Part shown: piece by piece, positions 11,201 to 22,975 of the stretch
How positions within the stretch are numbered: the first letter of the stretch is position 1
How the letters are laid out: every line of letters starts with the position of its first letter
Source of the DNA: Anastatus disparis
Lineage: Eukaryota > Arthropoda > Insecta > Hymenoptera > Eupelmidae
Direction: 5' to 3'
Length of the DNA: 64,000 bases
Assembly (NCBI GenBank): GCA_017163975.1
Contig: JAFFSR010000244.1
Location: 124,001 to 188,000, forward strand
Translations under genes and position numbers: made by a program
Notes under the pieces: generated by a model
What the model saw: only the letters and a program-made list of their open reading frames with translations
The model's database searches: none
What the model was told of the DNA's origin: nothing

Positions 11201-12266
11201 ATATAAGATCTCGTTTCATCAGAACAGTTTACTCCTTTAGGAATCTCTGTGAATACTTTTCATTATTAAGCAGGTCGTTCAAGAGTACTGTTTTGCATTC
11301 ATTTAAAAGACCTTCATATTTAATCAGTTATTTTCAGCACAGCTTTAATTAACACTAATCGTGGCACATGTATGTGTAACTCGTATATATTCGTTTATTT
11401 AAACTCCTTACATAAGTCCAAGTTTACACTTGATATCAGTATTTAGTTGTCTTTTTCTTCAGAACCTATCTCGTACTTATTAAGTAAGAGTCTTATTCAT
11501 TCCATGTCATAATTATATCTGCCACCCTTTAGACATTATTTTTATATAATATAAAGACTAATTCGTCATATTAACGAAGCTATTAAGCTTCTCTCCATCG
11601 TTGTTTGTCATCAGATCTAATTACTATCTGACATAAAACATGATTACCATCCATCTCAGTCGTCAATGCATAAAGTTGTTTCCTATGTTTTGGCAGTAGT
11701 GGTCTCTTCAGATTTCTTCTTCTCTTGAACGCTCTCTCCGTTTTCGATATCTCGATTTATATATCTTTTTCACACTCTATAACTTGTATTTCTGGATTAC
11801 CTTCATATTTCAACTATTTAATTTTCATTGTTTCTATTTGTTAGCAAACCCATATTCCTCGTTGAATTCGTATCTCGATTCTCTTAGAACTTTCCTTTTT
11901 CTGATTTTAGTAGAACTTATTCTGTTTCCTTGTAATTTACTAAAATCACTCCTTCTCGTGTACTCTTGAGTTTAAGACCAATTTCCCTTAGTATCTTCAG
12001 ACAAGTAAGACATTTAAAACGTTGAATGTGTTATATTAAACTGGTAATTAGGATTAGGTTTTTCTAGAAATGACACTATATCGTTCGAGAAATGTGACAA
12101 TCTGTTATTTGCGGAAACAGCAGATTCCAGACCCACATTATTCATACTTTCCGATATTTCAAAATTATAATCCTTAGATATTTATATTTTCTCTGTAACT
12201 CTTTCAATTATTTAAGAAAATATATTTTACCCATGTCAAATTATCGTTCTACTGTTAAGAAAAGTT
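11201..12266. other. No recognised gene; possible coding remnant on minus strand
   Basis: This stretch lies between the LINE endonuclease fragment and the solo LTR. On the minus strand around 11590-11760 a short run reads like protein (TTTAKT, then a frameshift, then QLYALTTEMDGNHV) but is too short to identify. The rest is AT-rich without structure. Confidence 0.3.
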
Positions 12267-14493
12267 TGTAAAATGGCAAATTGACCATGATATTACATAT
12301 TCAAATTTTATATTAAGCATCGTATTCAAGCGCGCTACCGGCGTATGTGTTTATGCATATAGAGATAATGACAGAAGGAAGAAGAAACTAAAGCAAGAAA
12401 AAGGAGACAACGCGAGCAAAGTAAAGCACAACCTTAGCTCACACAGCATACAAGCACGCACATATCAAATGAAGCATGGAGCCAATGTACTGAGTATACC
12501 AGCTTGACCCTAGTAGCTAAACCTGGGTCTGGATAAGGACTTTCTGTCTCTTTCTTGCGGCGCGCGCAACATATAGCACTACTACAGAGAACGAAGGCCA
12601 AGCAGAGAGGAAGCACGGTTGGACCGTCATTCCTTCTGTTGTCAGTGTCTAGCACAGACATCTTTTTCGAATAATTAGCTGCGAGCGACCGTAGAGTTAA
12701 ATTCATCATCTTTGTATATACCCTAAGTCGATATAATTGCGAGTGAATGCTTGAGCATAGCCAATATTTTTATTAACGACGATCCTGTCATGGTGTGCTT
12801 GTTTTTTTTTTATGTATAGCTTAAAATCTAGCGATAACGGCGCGGCGTGTATGTTGTGCGACCGCGTGCGTGACAATTGTGTATAAAATTCTTCGTGTAA
12901 CTGCACTCCCGCTCATACGAAGTTGCCCACCCTAATCAGTCAAAGTAAAATATAAAAAGTTTTACTGTACCATTGGAAAGCATATAAAAAAATTTTAAAA
13001 AGTTGGGTTTGAAAGGTTTTTTAGAGCTCTTTCAAATCCAGATGGTTTGATTTAAGAATATCTATATTTAAGGGAATGTAAAATACCGACATTACAGTTT
13101 TCCAAATTATTGGTTCTTCATCCAAGATTTTTAAAAATATCTCTATATTACAGTCTTTCATTTCTACTAATAAAAAGCCTAATATAGAGATATTTCTAAA
13201 AATTTTTGAACAAAGATAAAAAATTTGGAAAACTGCAATGTCGATAACTATGTAAAAATCATATACCCTATTACATCCCCTTAATTGATATTTATAGAGC
13301 TAAAAGAAAAAATTTCAAAAATTTTTTGCCCATGTTTAACACTGGGCCGATTCTAGCGAAATCATTCTACGTTAACGTTATACCTCTCAAATTGAAGGTT
13401 TCTTAGCCCTCTTTCAAACGCTGTTTAGTTTTTTATGCTATGACAAACCGTTAAGAAGTTATAACGATTTTTCTGGAAAAATTAGCTTTTTTTCAGCTTG
13501 CTATATCTCGTAAGCATTACACCGTATTAAAATATGTCAAAGAAAAAAAATGTTCGTTTTTAGTTAAAGAATAAATATATAAAACTTCATAACTCACGAT
13601 GGAAATTTTTTTTTACACTTTTTTACCCTGTTATAATTTTAGATTTTAATAAAAAATCGACAAATATTCTAAATAAAAAAAAAATATTCATCGCGAGCTA
13701 TGAAATTTTATATACATATTCTTCACTTAAAAACGAACATTTTTTTCTCTAATATTTTTTAATACGGTGTAATGCTTACGAGATATAGCAAGCTGAAAAA
13801 AAGCTAATTTTTTTCAGAAAAATCGTTATAACTTCTTAAAGGTTCGTCACAGCATAAAAAGCCAAACAGCGTTTAAAAGAGAGCTAAAAAACCTTTAATT
13901 TGAGAGGTATAACGTTAACGTAGAATAATTTTGCTAGAATTGGCCCAGTGTTAAACATGGGCAAAAAAATTTTGAAATTTTTTCTTTCTTTTAGCTCTAT
14001 AAATATGGTTTAAATATAGATATTCTTAAATCAAACCATCAGCATTTGAAAGAGCTCTAAAAAAACCTTACAAACACATCTTTTCCAAATTTTTTCATAT
14101 GCTTTCCAACGGAACATTAAAACTTTTTATATTTTACCTCAACTGATCATGGTGGGCAACTTCGTGTGAGCGGGAGTGTACATCGTGCCCCTTGTAGCTT
14201 CTTCTTTTCATATATTTATATTATAGTCTCTTTTTTGTTGCTTTCTTTTGTGCGCGAGACTTTTCTTGAAGCAGCGTCTCGTACGCTATACGCGACTGGC
14301 GCCCATTATACAATTGCGTTTCTATAGCTGTAAATATATATTTCCTTTGATTGTTCGATTTCATTGTTAATGTTTATGTATTCCTTTTCATATATATCTA
14401 ATCTTATTTTTGCCGTGACTCTTCCAGCAATATTATTACCGCTAATTAGCTTATCAATAATAGTGAGACCTTCTAATCCCCAGGGTCGTCACA
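12267..14493. mobile_element. Solo LTR (family A), interrupted by a foldback
   Basis: It starts TGTAAAATGGCAAATTGACC and ends CCCCAGGGTCGTCACA, resembling the second solo LTR at 22976-23902 (TGTAACATGGC ... CCCCACGGTCGTTACA). Both share an internal CATTCCTTCTGT and CGCGACTGGCGCCC. A 4-bp duplication AGTT flanks it exactly (12263-12266 and 14494-14497). Without the 1,279-bp foldback it is about 950 bp. The 4-bp duplication and TG...CA ends suggest a Ty3/gypsy-type LTR. The frame inside it (12434-12709, minus) is not a gene. Confidence 0.75.
12902..14180. mobile_element. 1.28-kb long-TIR foldback, Tc1/mariner-like ends, inside the solo LTR
   Basis: Arms of about 600 bp pair around 13540-13640. 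The ends are CACTCCCGCTCATACGAAGT and its complement (GTGAGCGGGAGTG). TA follows on the right and TG precedes on the left, which fits a TA target with one mutation. The arms include AGCTTGCTATATCTCGTAAG and TAACGTTAACGTA-like stretches. There is no transposase. It inserted into the LTR after the LTR had landed. Confidence 0.8.
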
Positions 14494-14497
14494 AGTT

Positions 14498-14800
14498 ATC
14501 TCAACATTCTCAGCTAACGCGATTTCAAAATCTATCCTTTTAGTTTCTACTATCTCCTTTGTAACTTTTATTATATTCAGTGAAATGTTATTGAAATTTG
14601 AGTATAACTCAATGTTTATGAATTAATTCTCATTTTCTATAATTTTATTTCAACTCGTTTCTTGTTTATTTATTAAACCTCTTGTAATTACACATGTTAT
14701 ACTTCTATTGAGATGTAACTCGGGTAAATAAAGTGAGACCAGATAAAATATTGTATGCAACAGTTTCTAGTGTCGTTCGTTCGCAGTAGCAAATAGTCGA
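14498..14800. other. No gene seen; leader of the following pseudogene
   Basis: AT-rich stretch between the solo LTR and the pseudogene. The last ~100 bp become less AT-rich and may be the gene's own 5' sequence. Confidence 0.4.
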
Positions 14801-14804
14801 AAGT

Positions 14805-15800
14805 TTGATAGATGACGCTTCACGAGACAGCTTTATACAAGGAATGGATAGTATGTCAGCTGATTGTGATACAGAAAAAGACCTAGAAAATCTTAACGAC
14901 CATACAGACGAAGATACTGACGAAAATGAATCGTTGACGAAAGCAGAAAGTGAATTCGTCGAAAGTGAAAAAGAACTGTCTTCGGACAGTGATAAGGAAT
15001 ATGTTTCCATTGGTAAAGAGAAAAGTCAAAAAAAGATCTCTCAAGCTCAACTCAATGACATGTTTAGAAATGCTGGATTAGCAAAAGATGCAGCTGAACT
15101 AATGGCTTCTGAATTAAAGTCTCTCAATGTATTAGAAAAGGACGTAAATGTTACATTTTATCGAAACCGAGAAGAAGCGTTTCGATCATACTTCACTAGC
15201 GAATCTGATATAGTGTATTACACCGATGTACGAGGACTTATTAATGAGTTTAAATCAAATTTATACAAGCCAGAGAAGTGGAGGTTATTCATCGATTCAT
15301 CTAAGCGAAGCTTGAAGACAGTTCTTCTTCACAATACGAACGAGTATGCTCCGTTACCATTGACTCATTCAACTGTACTCAAAGAGAAATACTGTAACAT
15401 CGAAAAGGTTTTAAATAAAATGAAGTATAGTGAGCATGAATGGTAAATTTGCGGGGACCTGAAAATATTGTCCATGATAAAGATGAGAACTACAAAAACA
15501 TCGTAGAAACTATGGTACAAAATTTAAAAAAATCAAGTTGCTTCATGAATTTGAAACTCCACTTTCTCTATTCGCACATTGATGAATTTCCACCAGCCCT
15601 AGGTGACTACAGTGAAGAGCATAATGAAAGATATAAAGGAATTTGAACTTAGATGGCAAGGAAAACGTAGCGTTAACATGATGGCGGACTATTGCTGGAT
15701 GCTAAAAAGAGAAGTACAACCTAATAAGAAAAATAGGCGTAGGAATCCTTTGCATAGGTCGTTCAAAGCCAAGCATATGCGCAAGCGTAAGTCAATGTAG
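14805..15800 (+). pseudogene. Internally deleted insect repeat-associated protein (uncharacterised family)
   Basis: An N-terminal frame (to a stop at 15444) has an acidic Ser/Glu/Asp-rich region, then QLNDMFRNAGLAKDAAELMA, then ESDIVYYTDVRGLI, EWRLFIDSS-like sequence and KYSEHEW. Reading through the stop gives ICGDLKIL. The frame then jumps to DENYKNIVETMV, LKLHFLYSHIDEFP and EEHNER, shifts once more, and ends with RSVNMMADYCWMLKRE and a basic tail. From memory this order matches a protein family found in many copies in insect genomes, with about 150 residues missing after KYSEHEW. I infer it is carried by transposons; its biochemical role is not known to me. The start codon is uncertain: the first clear ATG is near 14842, and the frame is open upstream. 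Confidence 0.6.
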
Positions 15801-15824
15801 CTTTTATGCAAATTGACTTTTGAA

Positions 15825-16250
15825 TAGTTTTTTGAGGTTATCTTCAAAATTAGTCGGTTAAATCTCTTTTTTCATAACAAATATAGATTCAACAGGCCAA
15901 AATACATAAAAATAAAGCGTTTTTGATGTGCTGGAAACAATGTGTTTTGTTCTTCCCACGTTTTTCCACAAAAACACTGCTTTTTAAACAGTTCTTTGAG
16001 GTTATGTTCAAAATTAGGCGGACGACTCTCTTTTTCCATAACACATTTGGATTTAGCAGGCCAAAATGCATAAAAATAAAGTATTTTTTATGTGCTGGAA
16101 ACAATTTTTATTTTTTCTTCTTATCTTTTTCCACAGAAAAAAGGTTTTCTGGCAGTTTTTCGAAGTTATGTTCAAAATATGCGGCCAACTCCCTACTTTT
16201 GACGCCAGGTTCAGATTCAGCGGGATAAAATACAAAAGAAAAGTATAGTC
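15825..16250 (+). repeat. Three ~160-bp tandem units downstream of the pseudogene
   Basis: Diverged units share GAGGTTATGTTCAAAATTAG, CATAACA, AGCAGGCCAAAATGCATAAA and TATGTGCTGGAAACAAT. Repeats of the first motif lie near 15833, 15992 and 16161. They probably belong to the 3' region of the element carrying the pseudogene. The small frames in both strands here are repeat artefacts. Confidence 0.65.
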
Positions 16251-16464
16251 TTCATCCCAGAACCGACAACTTTTTTTTTTGTGGGTAGATAAATTTACTT
16301 ACTGCATCAAATCACAAACGCGCACATGCAGCGAACGCAAGACGCTTTTTGATCGTTATCCATCTTGCTTCACTCGTTATCACTCACGAAAACATAAGGA
16401 ACACTCTTTTTCACTTTCCAACACCTTACCTAATAATTGTTGTTGAAGTTTTTTTTCACCACCC

Positions 16465-16540
16465 TCGCATAGCGCAGTTGAAGCTTGCTGGGTTTATAAC
16501 CTTATAAGATTGTAGAGATAATCAAATTGAGGATGACACG
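16465..16540 (+). pseudogene. Decayed initiator-tRNA-Met-like sequence
   Basis: TAGCGCAGTTGAAGCTTGCT followed by GGGTTTATAACC closely resembles the D arm and anticodon arm of eukaryotic initiator tRNA-Met (GGCGCAGTGGAAGCGTGCTG, loop CCCATAA). The anticodon would be TAT instead of CAT. The T arm is poor and the acceptor ends do not pair. It is probably a tRNA-derived remnant or SINE piece, not an active tRNA gene. Confidence 0.35.
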
Positions 16541-17160
16541 CAATTAAACATACATATTTATAAGTAAAGTTAATAAAGTATATTTGCAGATGCATATTTC
16601 AAAAAGTCACTCGTTTTAGTATTATATTAAAGTAAACAAATGTGTAAACGACTCTAGTTTTAATACAAGATGTAGAAATAGTGACGAAAATATCACATTT
16701 AAGAATAAATGGATCACTAAAGCAATAATGATATCGTGTAGAAAGGAGACTTCATATAATTTATGGAAAGAGAGCTGCATATGAATTACTAAAGAATGAA
16801 TATAAGGTGTATTTTAAAATTTTAAATAAAGTAATAAAAGATGCTAAATATAAATACGACAGTGATAAAATACAAATAAATAATAATGAACCGAATAAAT
16901 TATGGTTAATAAACAACAAAATAGGAGAAAACAAAAAAATATTAATACTATAAATTATATCATTGAAAATGACATAAAAATTGAAAATAAAGAAGACATA
17001 GCAATCTCAATGAATAAATATTTTTGTGAAGTAGGTTTAAAAATAAATGAACAAATAAAACAACCTAATAATACAAATTTAGAACCTATTAAAAGAAATT
17101 GTTAAACTATATTTGTTAGACCTACCACTATTATTAAGATGTATCAGTCAATAAATGACA

Positions 17161-17579
17161 TTAACGGGATGTCGGAGCTGCAGCAATCGAGTTTTGCTTT
17201 TTTTATTTTATCGATATCTTTTTAAATTTTTAAATTAAACAAATATAATGACTTGACCGCACTAAAGTTATATTAGTACAATAATTTTTGAAAATAAAAA
17301 ATCATTTAGACTTGTTATTTTTTTATGAGCTTGGATTGGAAATGAGACATCAAACTCGACAAACCTAACTTTAAAATACGATACATTGAAAGTTTTTATT
17401 ATAACTTTGTATGTATAATATTTTGGTGGATTTCTTGAGTTGTCCGCACTAGAGTTTAATCTAAAAAATTTTTTCTTTGTAGCAAAAAAACTCGATTAAA
17501 CGCATCGTTTATTCATAAGTTAGGATTGGAAATATTATTAGAAAGCGGGCAGCTTCGTCATGCTCTTAAGGATAAATCA
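17161..17579. mobile_element. TTAA-flanked MITE (419 bp) inside the LINE linker
   Basis: It begins TTAACGGGATGTCGGAGCTGC-type sequence and ends with the complement of TTAAGAGCATGACGAAGCTGC-type sequence. The two ~21-bp ends match at about 15 positions. TTAA stands on both sides. Removing it with one TTAA restores the LINE reading MYQSINDIKDKSGEV across the joint, which supports a precise TTAA insertion. The core has no ORF. Confidence 0.7.
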
Positions 17580-19084
17580 GGAGAAGTTAATAATATAAAT
17601 GCAATAACTGCTAAAATGCACCTTACATAGTTACACCATTACAACATATTTTTAATTGGTTTATAAAAAGAGAAATATGACCGACAGCACTCAAAAGCGC
17701 AGATGTTATCTCTATTCACAAAGCAGGAAATAAAAATATTATGTCCAATTATACACCTATTTCTATAATTTCAAACAGAGCAAAAATTTTTGAAAAAATT
17801 ATTTATAATAGAATATATAATTTTTTCTAAAAATGCAATATACTATCAGAAGCACAATTTGGATTTATAAAAGGTAAAGGAACAAGAGATGCTCTAAAAA
17901 CGATTGCTAAAATCATCCATTACAATTTGGATATTAGCAAAACAATTTTAGTCACTTTCTTGGATTCGGCAAAAGTTTTTGATACGGTGAATCATTAGCT
18001 CCTGCTTGAAATACTTGAAAACTATGGAATAAAAGGTAAAATGTTAAATTCAATCACAAGTTATCTAACTAATAGAAAACAAAGAGTAAAACTACAAGGT
18101 TAATTGAGTTTGGAAATAGAAATTAAAACAGGTGTTCCTCAAAGAACTATACTAGGTCCATTACTATTTATAATATACGTAAATGATCTATTGTTGGATA
18201 TGCAAAAAAATACAATTCTTTCCTCTGCTGACGACACTGTTGTCATCGCGAGTGACAACACATGTTCTGGTGCAAGGGACAAAATGAACAGAATTTTGAA
18301 CATTATAGCGAATTGGTTGGCTCTAAACAAATTGTCTCTAAATATAAACAAAACTGTATTCATGACTATCGGGAATTACAGTGACAGTGTCAGAGATAAA
18401 ATAAAAACAGGAATAAATAATAAACAAATTGAAAGAGTGAAATCACATAAATATCTAGGTATAATTTTTTATTACGATATTAAATGGGACCAACATATTG
18501 AATATATTGTTAACAAAACTAAATATCTGGTTTTTAATTTTGCAAAAATAAAAAAGATCATGGATATAAAAAATTTGATGATGATTTATTGTGCTTTCTT
18601 CAACAACTTAACAAATTATGGGATAAGTGTTTGGGATGGTACATATAAGAATAATATAAATTTAATACAGAGGATGCAAGTCAAAATATTAAAAATCATA
18701 AGTAAGAATGATTTTTTTGGTAATACGTAACCGCTGAATATTGATCAAATTTTTACACTTAAAACTTTAATGTATTATTATAATAAACTGAAAAATATTT
18801 ATATGAATAGTACTTCAAGAACTATAAATAAGAGTATTCAGCTATCAAAAATTAGGAAAATTATTAGCAAAAAAATAGATACATAGTAGCAATCAAAACA
18901 TTGAATATGCTGCCAGTAGAACTGAAGATCTTAGAAAGTAATCAAAAAACCATAAAGAATAAATTGAAAAAATTTATACCTACATCGAGTTAAAGTGTAT
19001 ACTGTAAGTTAAGTGAAAAAGATAAAATAACTATTTAATTTACTGTTAAATTTTTTTAAATTATAAATATTTGTTTTTGTTATA

Positions 19085-19477
19085 TTAAGAGCAGGCCGGA
19101 TTCGCTGTCCTTGTCTAATTGTCATTTTTGTTATTTATTTAAGAATTAATCGGTGTTTCTGCCAATCGAAGGTTAAGCGCAATAGATATTATTATTACAA
19201 ATATTTATGCACAAGAAAAAAAAATCTACCGCTTCGTTTTTGAGAAAAGTAAGGAACGTGAAAATATTATAAACATAAACTTTTACTTCGGCGTTCCTTA
19301 CTTTTCTCAAAAACAAAGCGGTAGAATTTTTTTTCCCTGTGTATAGATGTTTATAATAATAATATCTATTGCGCTCAACGTATGATTTGAAGATACACTG
19401 ATTAATACTTGAGTAAATAACGAAAAACTCAATTGTTACTCGGTGGGTATCAGATTCTACTCTGACCTGGTCTTTAG
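19085..19477. mobile_element. TTAA MITE (family with palindromic core) in LINE 3' UTR
   Basis: The left end is TTAAGAGCAGGCCGGATTCG, then CTGTCCTTGTCTAATTG. The core is a near-perfect palindrome of ~250 bp (19150-19400) with a centre near 19270. The right part (GAGTAAATAAC, ACTCAATTGTTACTCGGT) matches the copy at 39529-39902 in opposite orientation. The right terminus has decayed: CCTGGTCTTTAG stands where the other copy has CCTACCGTTAA. Confidence 0.75.
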
Positions 19478-19743
19478 GTGGTTTTAAATTTTATATTTTT
19501 TTTGACATATAAGTATTTGGTTTGTATTTTTTTGAAATTCTATTAGTCCATGAACAGATATCCATGTATATCTTCATGGAATTACTTAATGTAAGTTATC
19601 TGGTAAATATTTAATTAAGTATTTTTATCAGTATGTAAGTTTATACCAGCCTATGTACAGGTAGCATTGTTTAAAAAAAAGTAAAGTCCTCTTATAGGAT
19701 TACTTAATGTATTTTTTTCTGGCTGAAATAAACAAATAAATAA

Positions 19744-20036
19744 AGCAGAGAGTGTAGAGCTTACGAAAATCATAACTATTATTTTGATGGATATTAGTTA
19801 TTTTTCACTTGAATTATTATTTATTGAAAAAATATTAATAATGAAGTTCATTGACATCAAAAAAACATATTTAGGTACACGTAATTGTGATCACGTGCAT
19901 GATAGACAGAGAAACATATAGATATTATAGATAGCGTTTCTTTCTTTTTCTCTGTTACTTATCTAGTAGTTTACCCTGGTAAAAAAATTAGGTTATAAAT
20001 CACCTGATTTTTTGAACAGAGTAATACGCACAACCA
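19744..20036. other. Spacer between two LINE copies
   Basis: AT-rich; separates the 3' tail of the sense LINE from the 3' tail of the antisense LINE. Contains a GTGATCACGTGCAT palindrome-like motif near 19890. Confidence 0.4.
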
Positions 20037-21568
20037 TTTATCTATTTATTTAATTCCAGAATTACATACATAACAGTTACAGACTATCCCTGAATATTAT
20101 CATTACATAACATATCAGAAACGCTGACAAAACTTCTACAGAGGAAAACATATTTCCTGTTCACGGGTCTAGATATCACAAAATACTGGTTGGTTATAGT
20201 ATTTAATGACAGTTAACTCTTCAGCCACTAAATACATACCATAAACACCCATACACACACACACCCGCTTCCATACATACAAATTGTTGGGATTATTGAT
20301 TAACCAATATATTCAACATTAATTTTATTTTTTATATTGAGACTCATTATTTACATCGGTGAATATCAAGTTTCAATATAAAAAAGATATTTTGCAAAAA
20401 TCAACTATTAGCATATTTAAATTTTACAAAAATTTTGTTAATATTCTATCATAATTATAATCTTTTTTATTCACTCGGAGTCATAATCAATTTTATTTTA
20501 TTTTTCAATTTTACTTTAATATAATCAATTGTAGAAGCTGTATAATCATTCTTTCATAAACCAATCTTTTATCTTTTTTTGTTATATTTTTTATTTATAT
20601 CTAGTATTTTTAAATCATTTGGTAACTTATTGAAAATATCAATAGCTTTTAAATAACAATTTTTATTGCTTATTGTTTTGTATTTTTTTGGTACTATCAC
20701 TAATTTTTTCCTAGTTTTTGAGGCAGAGTTAATGTACTGATTTTTAAGATTATTATATTCATTCAGCAGACTCTCGTATGCAAATAAATGTCTTAGATTT
20801 AAAAGTTTATTTTTTCCGCACTCACTTTTATTAATTATTTTAAGAATTTCTGTTTGTGCTGTTTGTAGTAATTGCAATTTGTTGCGGCAAGCACCGCCCC
20901 ACGCAATGATACCATTAATAACTTATTATGCTATGGAAGAAAGTATAGTATAAATCATCAACGTACTGATTTCTACAAACTCATTTAATTTATTGAAAAT
21001 AAAAATTAGATATCTTTTTTTATTTATGATATGCTTATCCCATCTAATCAAATTATTATTGATTTTTATATCTATTTTTTCAGGTACACTGTCTCTATAA
21101 TTACCAAGATTTATAAAAACTGTTAATTTTTTTACATTTAATCTTAACTTATTAAATTTTAGTCAAAGAGAAACGTCTTCTAAATATGTATTCATTTTAA
21201 CTTCTACTCGATTCCATATTCGTTGAGAGATCATTTATATAAAGAATGAAGCTAAGGTCCTAAAATTTTACCTTGCAGGACTCCTGTATTTATGTTATCA
21301 AAACTCAAATGTTCTCCAATTCTAACTCTTTGTTTCCTCTTATTCAAGTAACTATTAATGAGTTTATATGCTTTTCCTCTTATACCATAGGAATAAAGTT
21401 AGTCAAAAAGAATTTGATGATTTACAGTTTCAAAGGCTTTAGCAAGATCCAAAAAAGTTATACCAATGGGTTGACTTTGATCCAGATTATCGTATATAAT
21501 TTTGGATATATGAATTAAAGCATTTTTTGTTCCATTGTTCTTTATAAAATCAAATTGCTTCTTACTTA

Positions 21569-22232
21569 CTAGGAGAGCGTCACACCTCCGAATCACGGAT
21601 TTTGTTCAAACTTCGGGATAAGTTTTCAGATGATAAAATATGAAAAAAGCTAAAGTTATAGTCATAAATACTCAATATTTCTCTAGTTACAGGCAATTAA
21701 AGAAAATCAATAAAAAAGTTACTAGATTGTTAAACGCATATAGTTCTTTAGTGTCGATAGCTACAAGCTTGAAACTTTTTTTAAATTAAAGCTGAGCTCA
21801 AATCCTTTTGAATTAGTAGTTATAGCATGTAAAAATATTATTTTTTCCCAAAGTTAGAGCGTAATAAGGATTGGACCTAATTTCAGCTTTTATTATTAAT
21901 TAATGTTTTTAAAAGAAAAATCAGGTCCAATGTTTATCACGCTCTAACTTTGGGAAAAAATAATATTTTTACATGCTATAACTACTAACTCGAAAGAATT
22001 TGAGCTCAGCTTTAATTTAAAAAAAGTTTCAAGCTTGTAGCTATCAATGCTAAAGAACTATATGCGTTTAAAAATCTAGTAACTTTTTTATTGATTTTCT
22101 TTAATTGCCTGTAACTAGAGAAATATTGAGTATTTATGACTATAACTTTAGCTTTTTTCATATTTTATCATCTGAAAACTTATCCCGAAGTTTGAGCAAA
22201 ATCCATGATCCGGAGGTGTGACACTCTCCTAG
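21569..22232. mobile_element. 664-bp palindromic element with TTA duplication (Harbinger-like)
   Basis: Arms of ~310 bp pair almost perfectly around 21900. The ends are CTAGGAGAGYGTCACACCTC and complement. TTA flanks both sides (21566-21568 and 22233-22235). Removing the element and one TTA restores the LINE reading KILSKKQFDF, so the 3-bp duplication is supported by the host frame. A TTA/TAA duplication is typical of PIF/Harbinger. No transposase, so non-autonomous. Confidence 0.75.
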
Positions 22233-22975
22233 TTAGTATTTTACTTTTATTTATAAAATTTATAATTCTATGATATATTATTTTTTCAAAGATCTTTGCA
22301 ATGTTTGATATCAAGGAAATTGGTCTATAATTCCTTATATCATCTTTTCGACCTGCTTTATATTTAGCATATCAGGCCATATTGCCTTTTCTATGCAAAG
22401 ATTTATAATGTAAGCCAAAATGTCAGCTATACGTTGGGATATGATTTTTAAAACTTTTGCAGTAATCCTATCTATACATCCACTTTTTAATTTAAGTTCA
22501 TCAATTATTTTTTTTAACTTCTTCATTTGTATTTTTAATAAAAATTGTTTTAAGATTACTTTTAGGTAACTTAATTTTTTTTTGGAGGTGATAAAATTCT
22601 ACTACTTAGTATGTCTCCTAATTTGTCTCCTAATAATATTTATTTATTTTATTAGCTATTTCCGTTTAATCCTTTACTATTTCATTGTTTTCAGTTTTTA
22701 TTTGCTTATTTTTTTACTCAGTTTTATTTAAATTTTTACCTATTATATCCTTTGTTTTTATTTTATTCATTCCCATAACTTTTTAGAATCGTTGCTATTT
22801 TTCTCAATTTTTTTTTCCAAATTGTATTTTAGCAGTTTTAATAACTTTATCCAGTGCTTTTAGAAATTTTTTATATTTAGCTCCAAGCTCTTCATTATTA
22901 GGATTTAAATTTATAGCTTATTATAAAATTTTTCCTTTTCATTACAAGAATTTATAATTGCACTTGTTATCTAGT

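Larger units (their letters stand above)
16605..19743 (+). pseudogene. Jockey-like LINE ORF2: linker, reverse transcriptase and 3' tail
   Basis: The linker is readable from about 16690 (NKWITKAIMISC, then NEPNKLWLINNKIGENK near 16880). The RT follows in shifting frames: IWPTALKSADVIS-like sequence near 17680, SEAQFGFIKGKGT (17850), TFLDSAKVFDTVNH (17965), GVPQRTILGPLLF (18130) and SADDTVV (18225). The active-site motif is normally YADD; Tyr is replaced by Ser. The thumb continues to 18727 and decayed C-terminal sequence to about 19000. The 3' UTR is split by a MITE and ends in an AAATAAATAAA-type tail at 19743. No RNase H is seen, as expected for the Jockey group. Interrupted by MITEs at 17161-17579 and 19085-19477. 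Confidence 0.8.

Noticed and set aside
12434..12709. 91-codon minus-strand frame with several Cys
   Set aside because: It lies inside a solo LTR and is not kept in the related LTR at 22976-23902.
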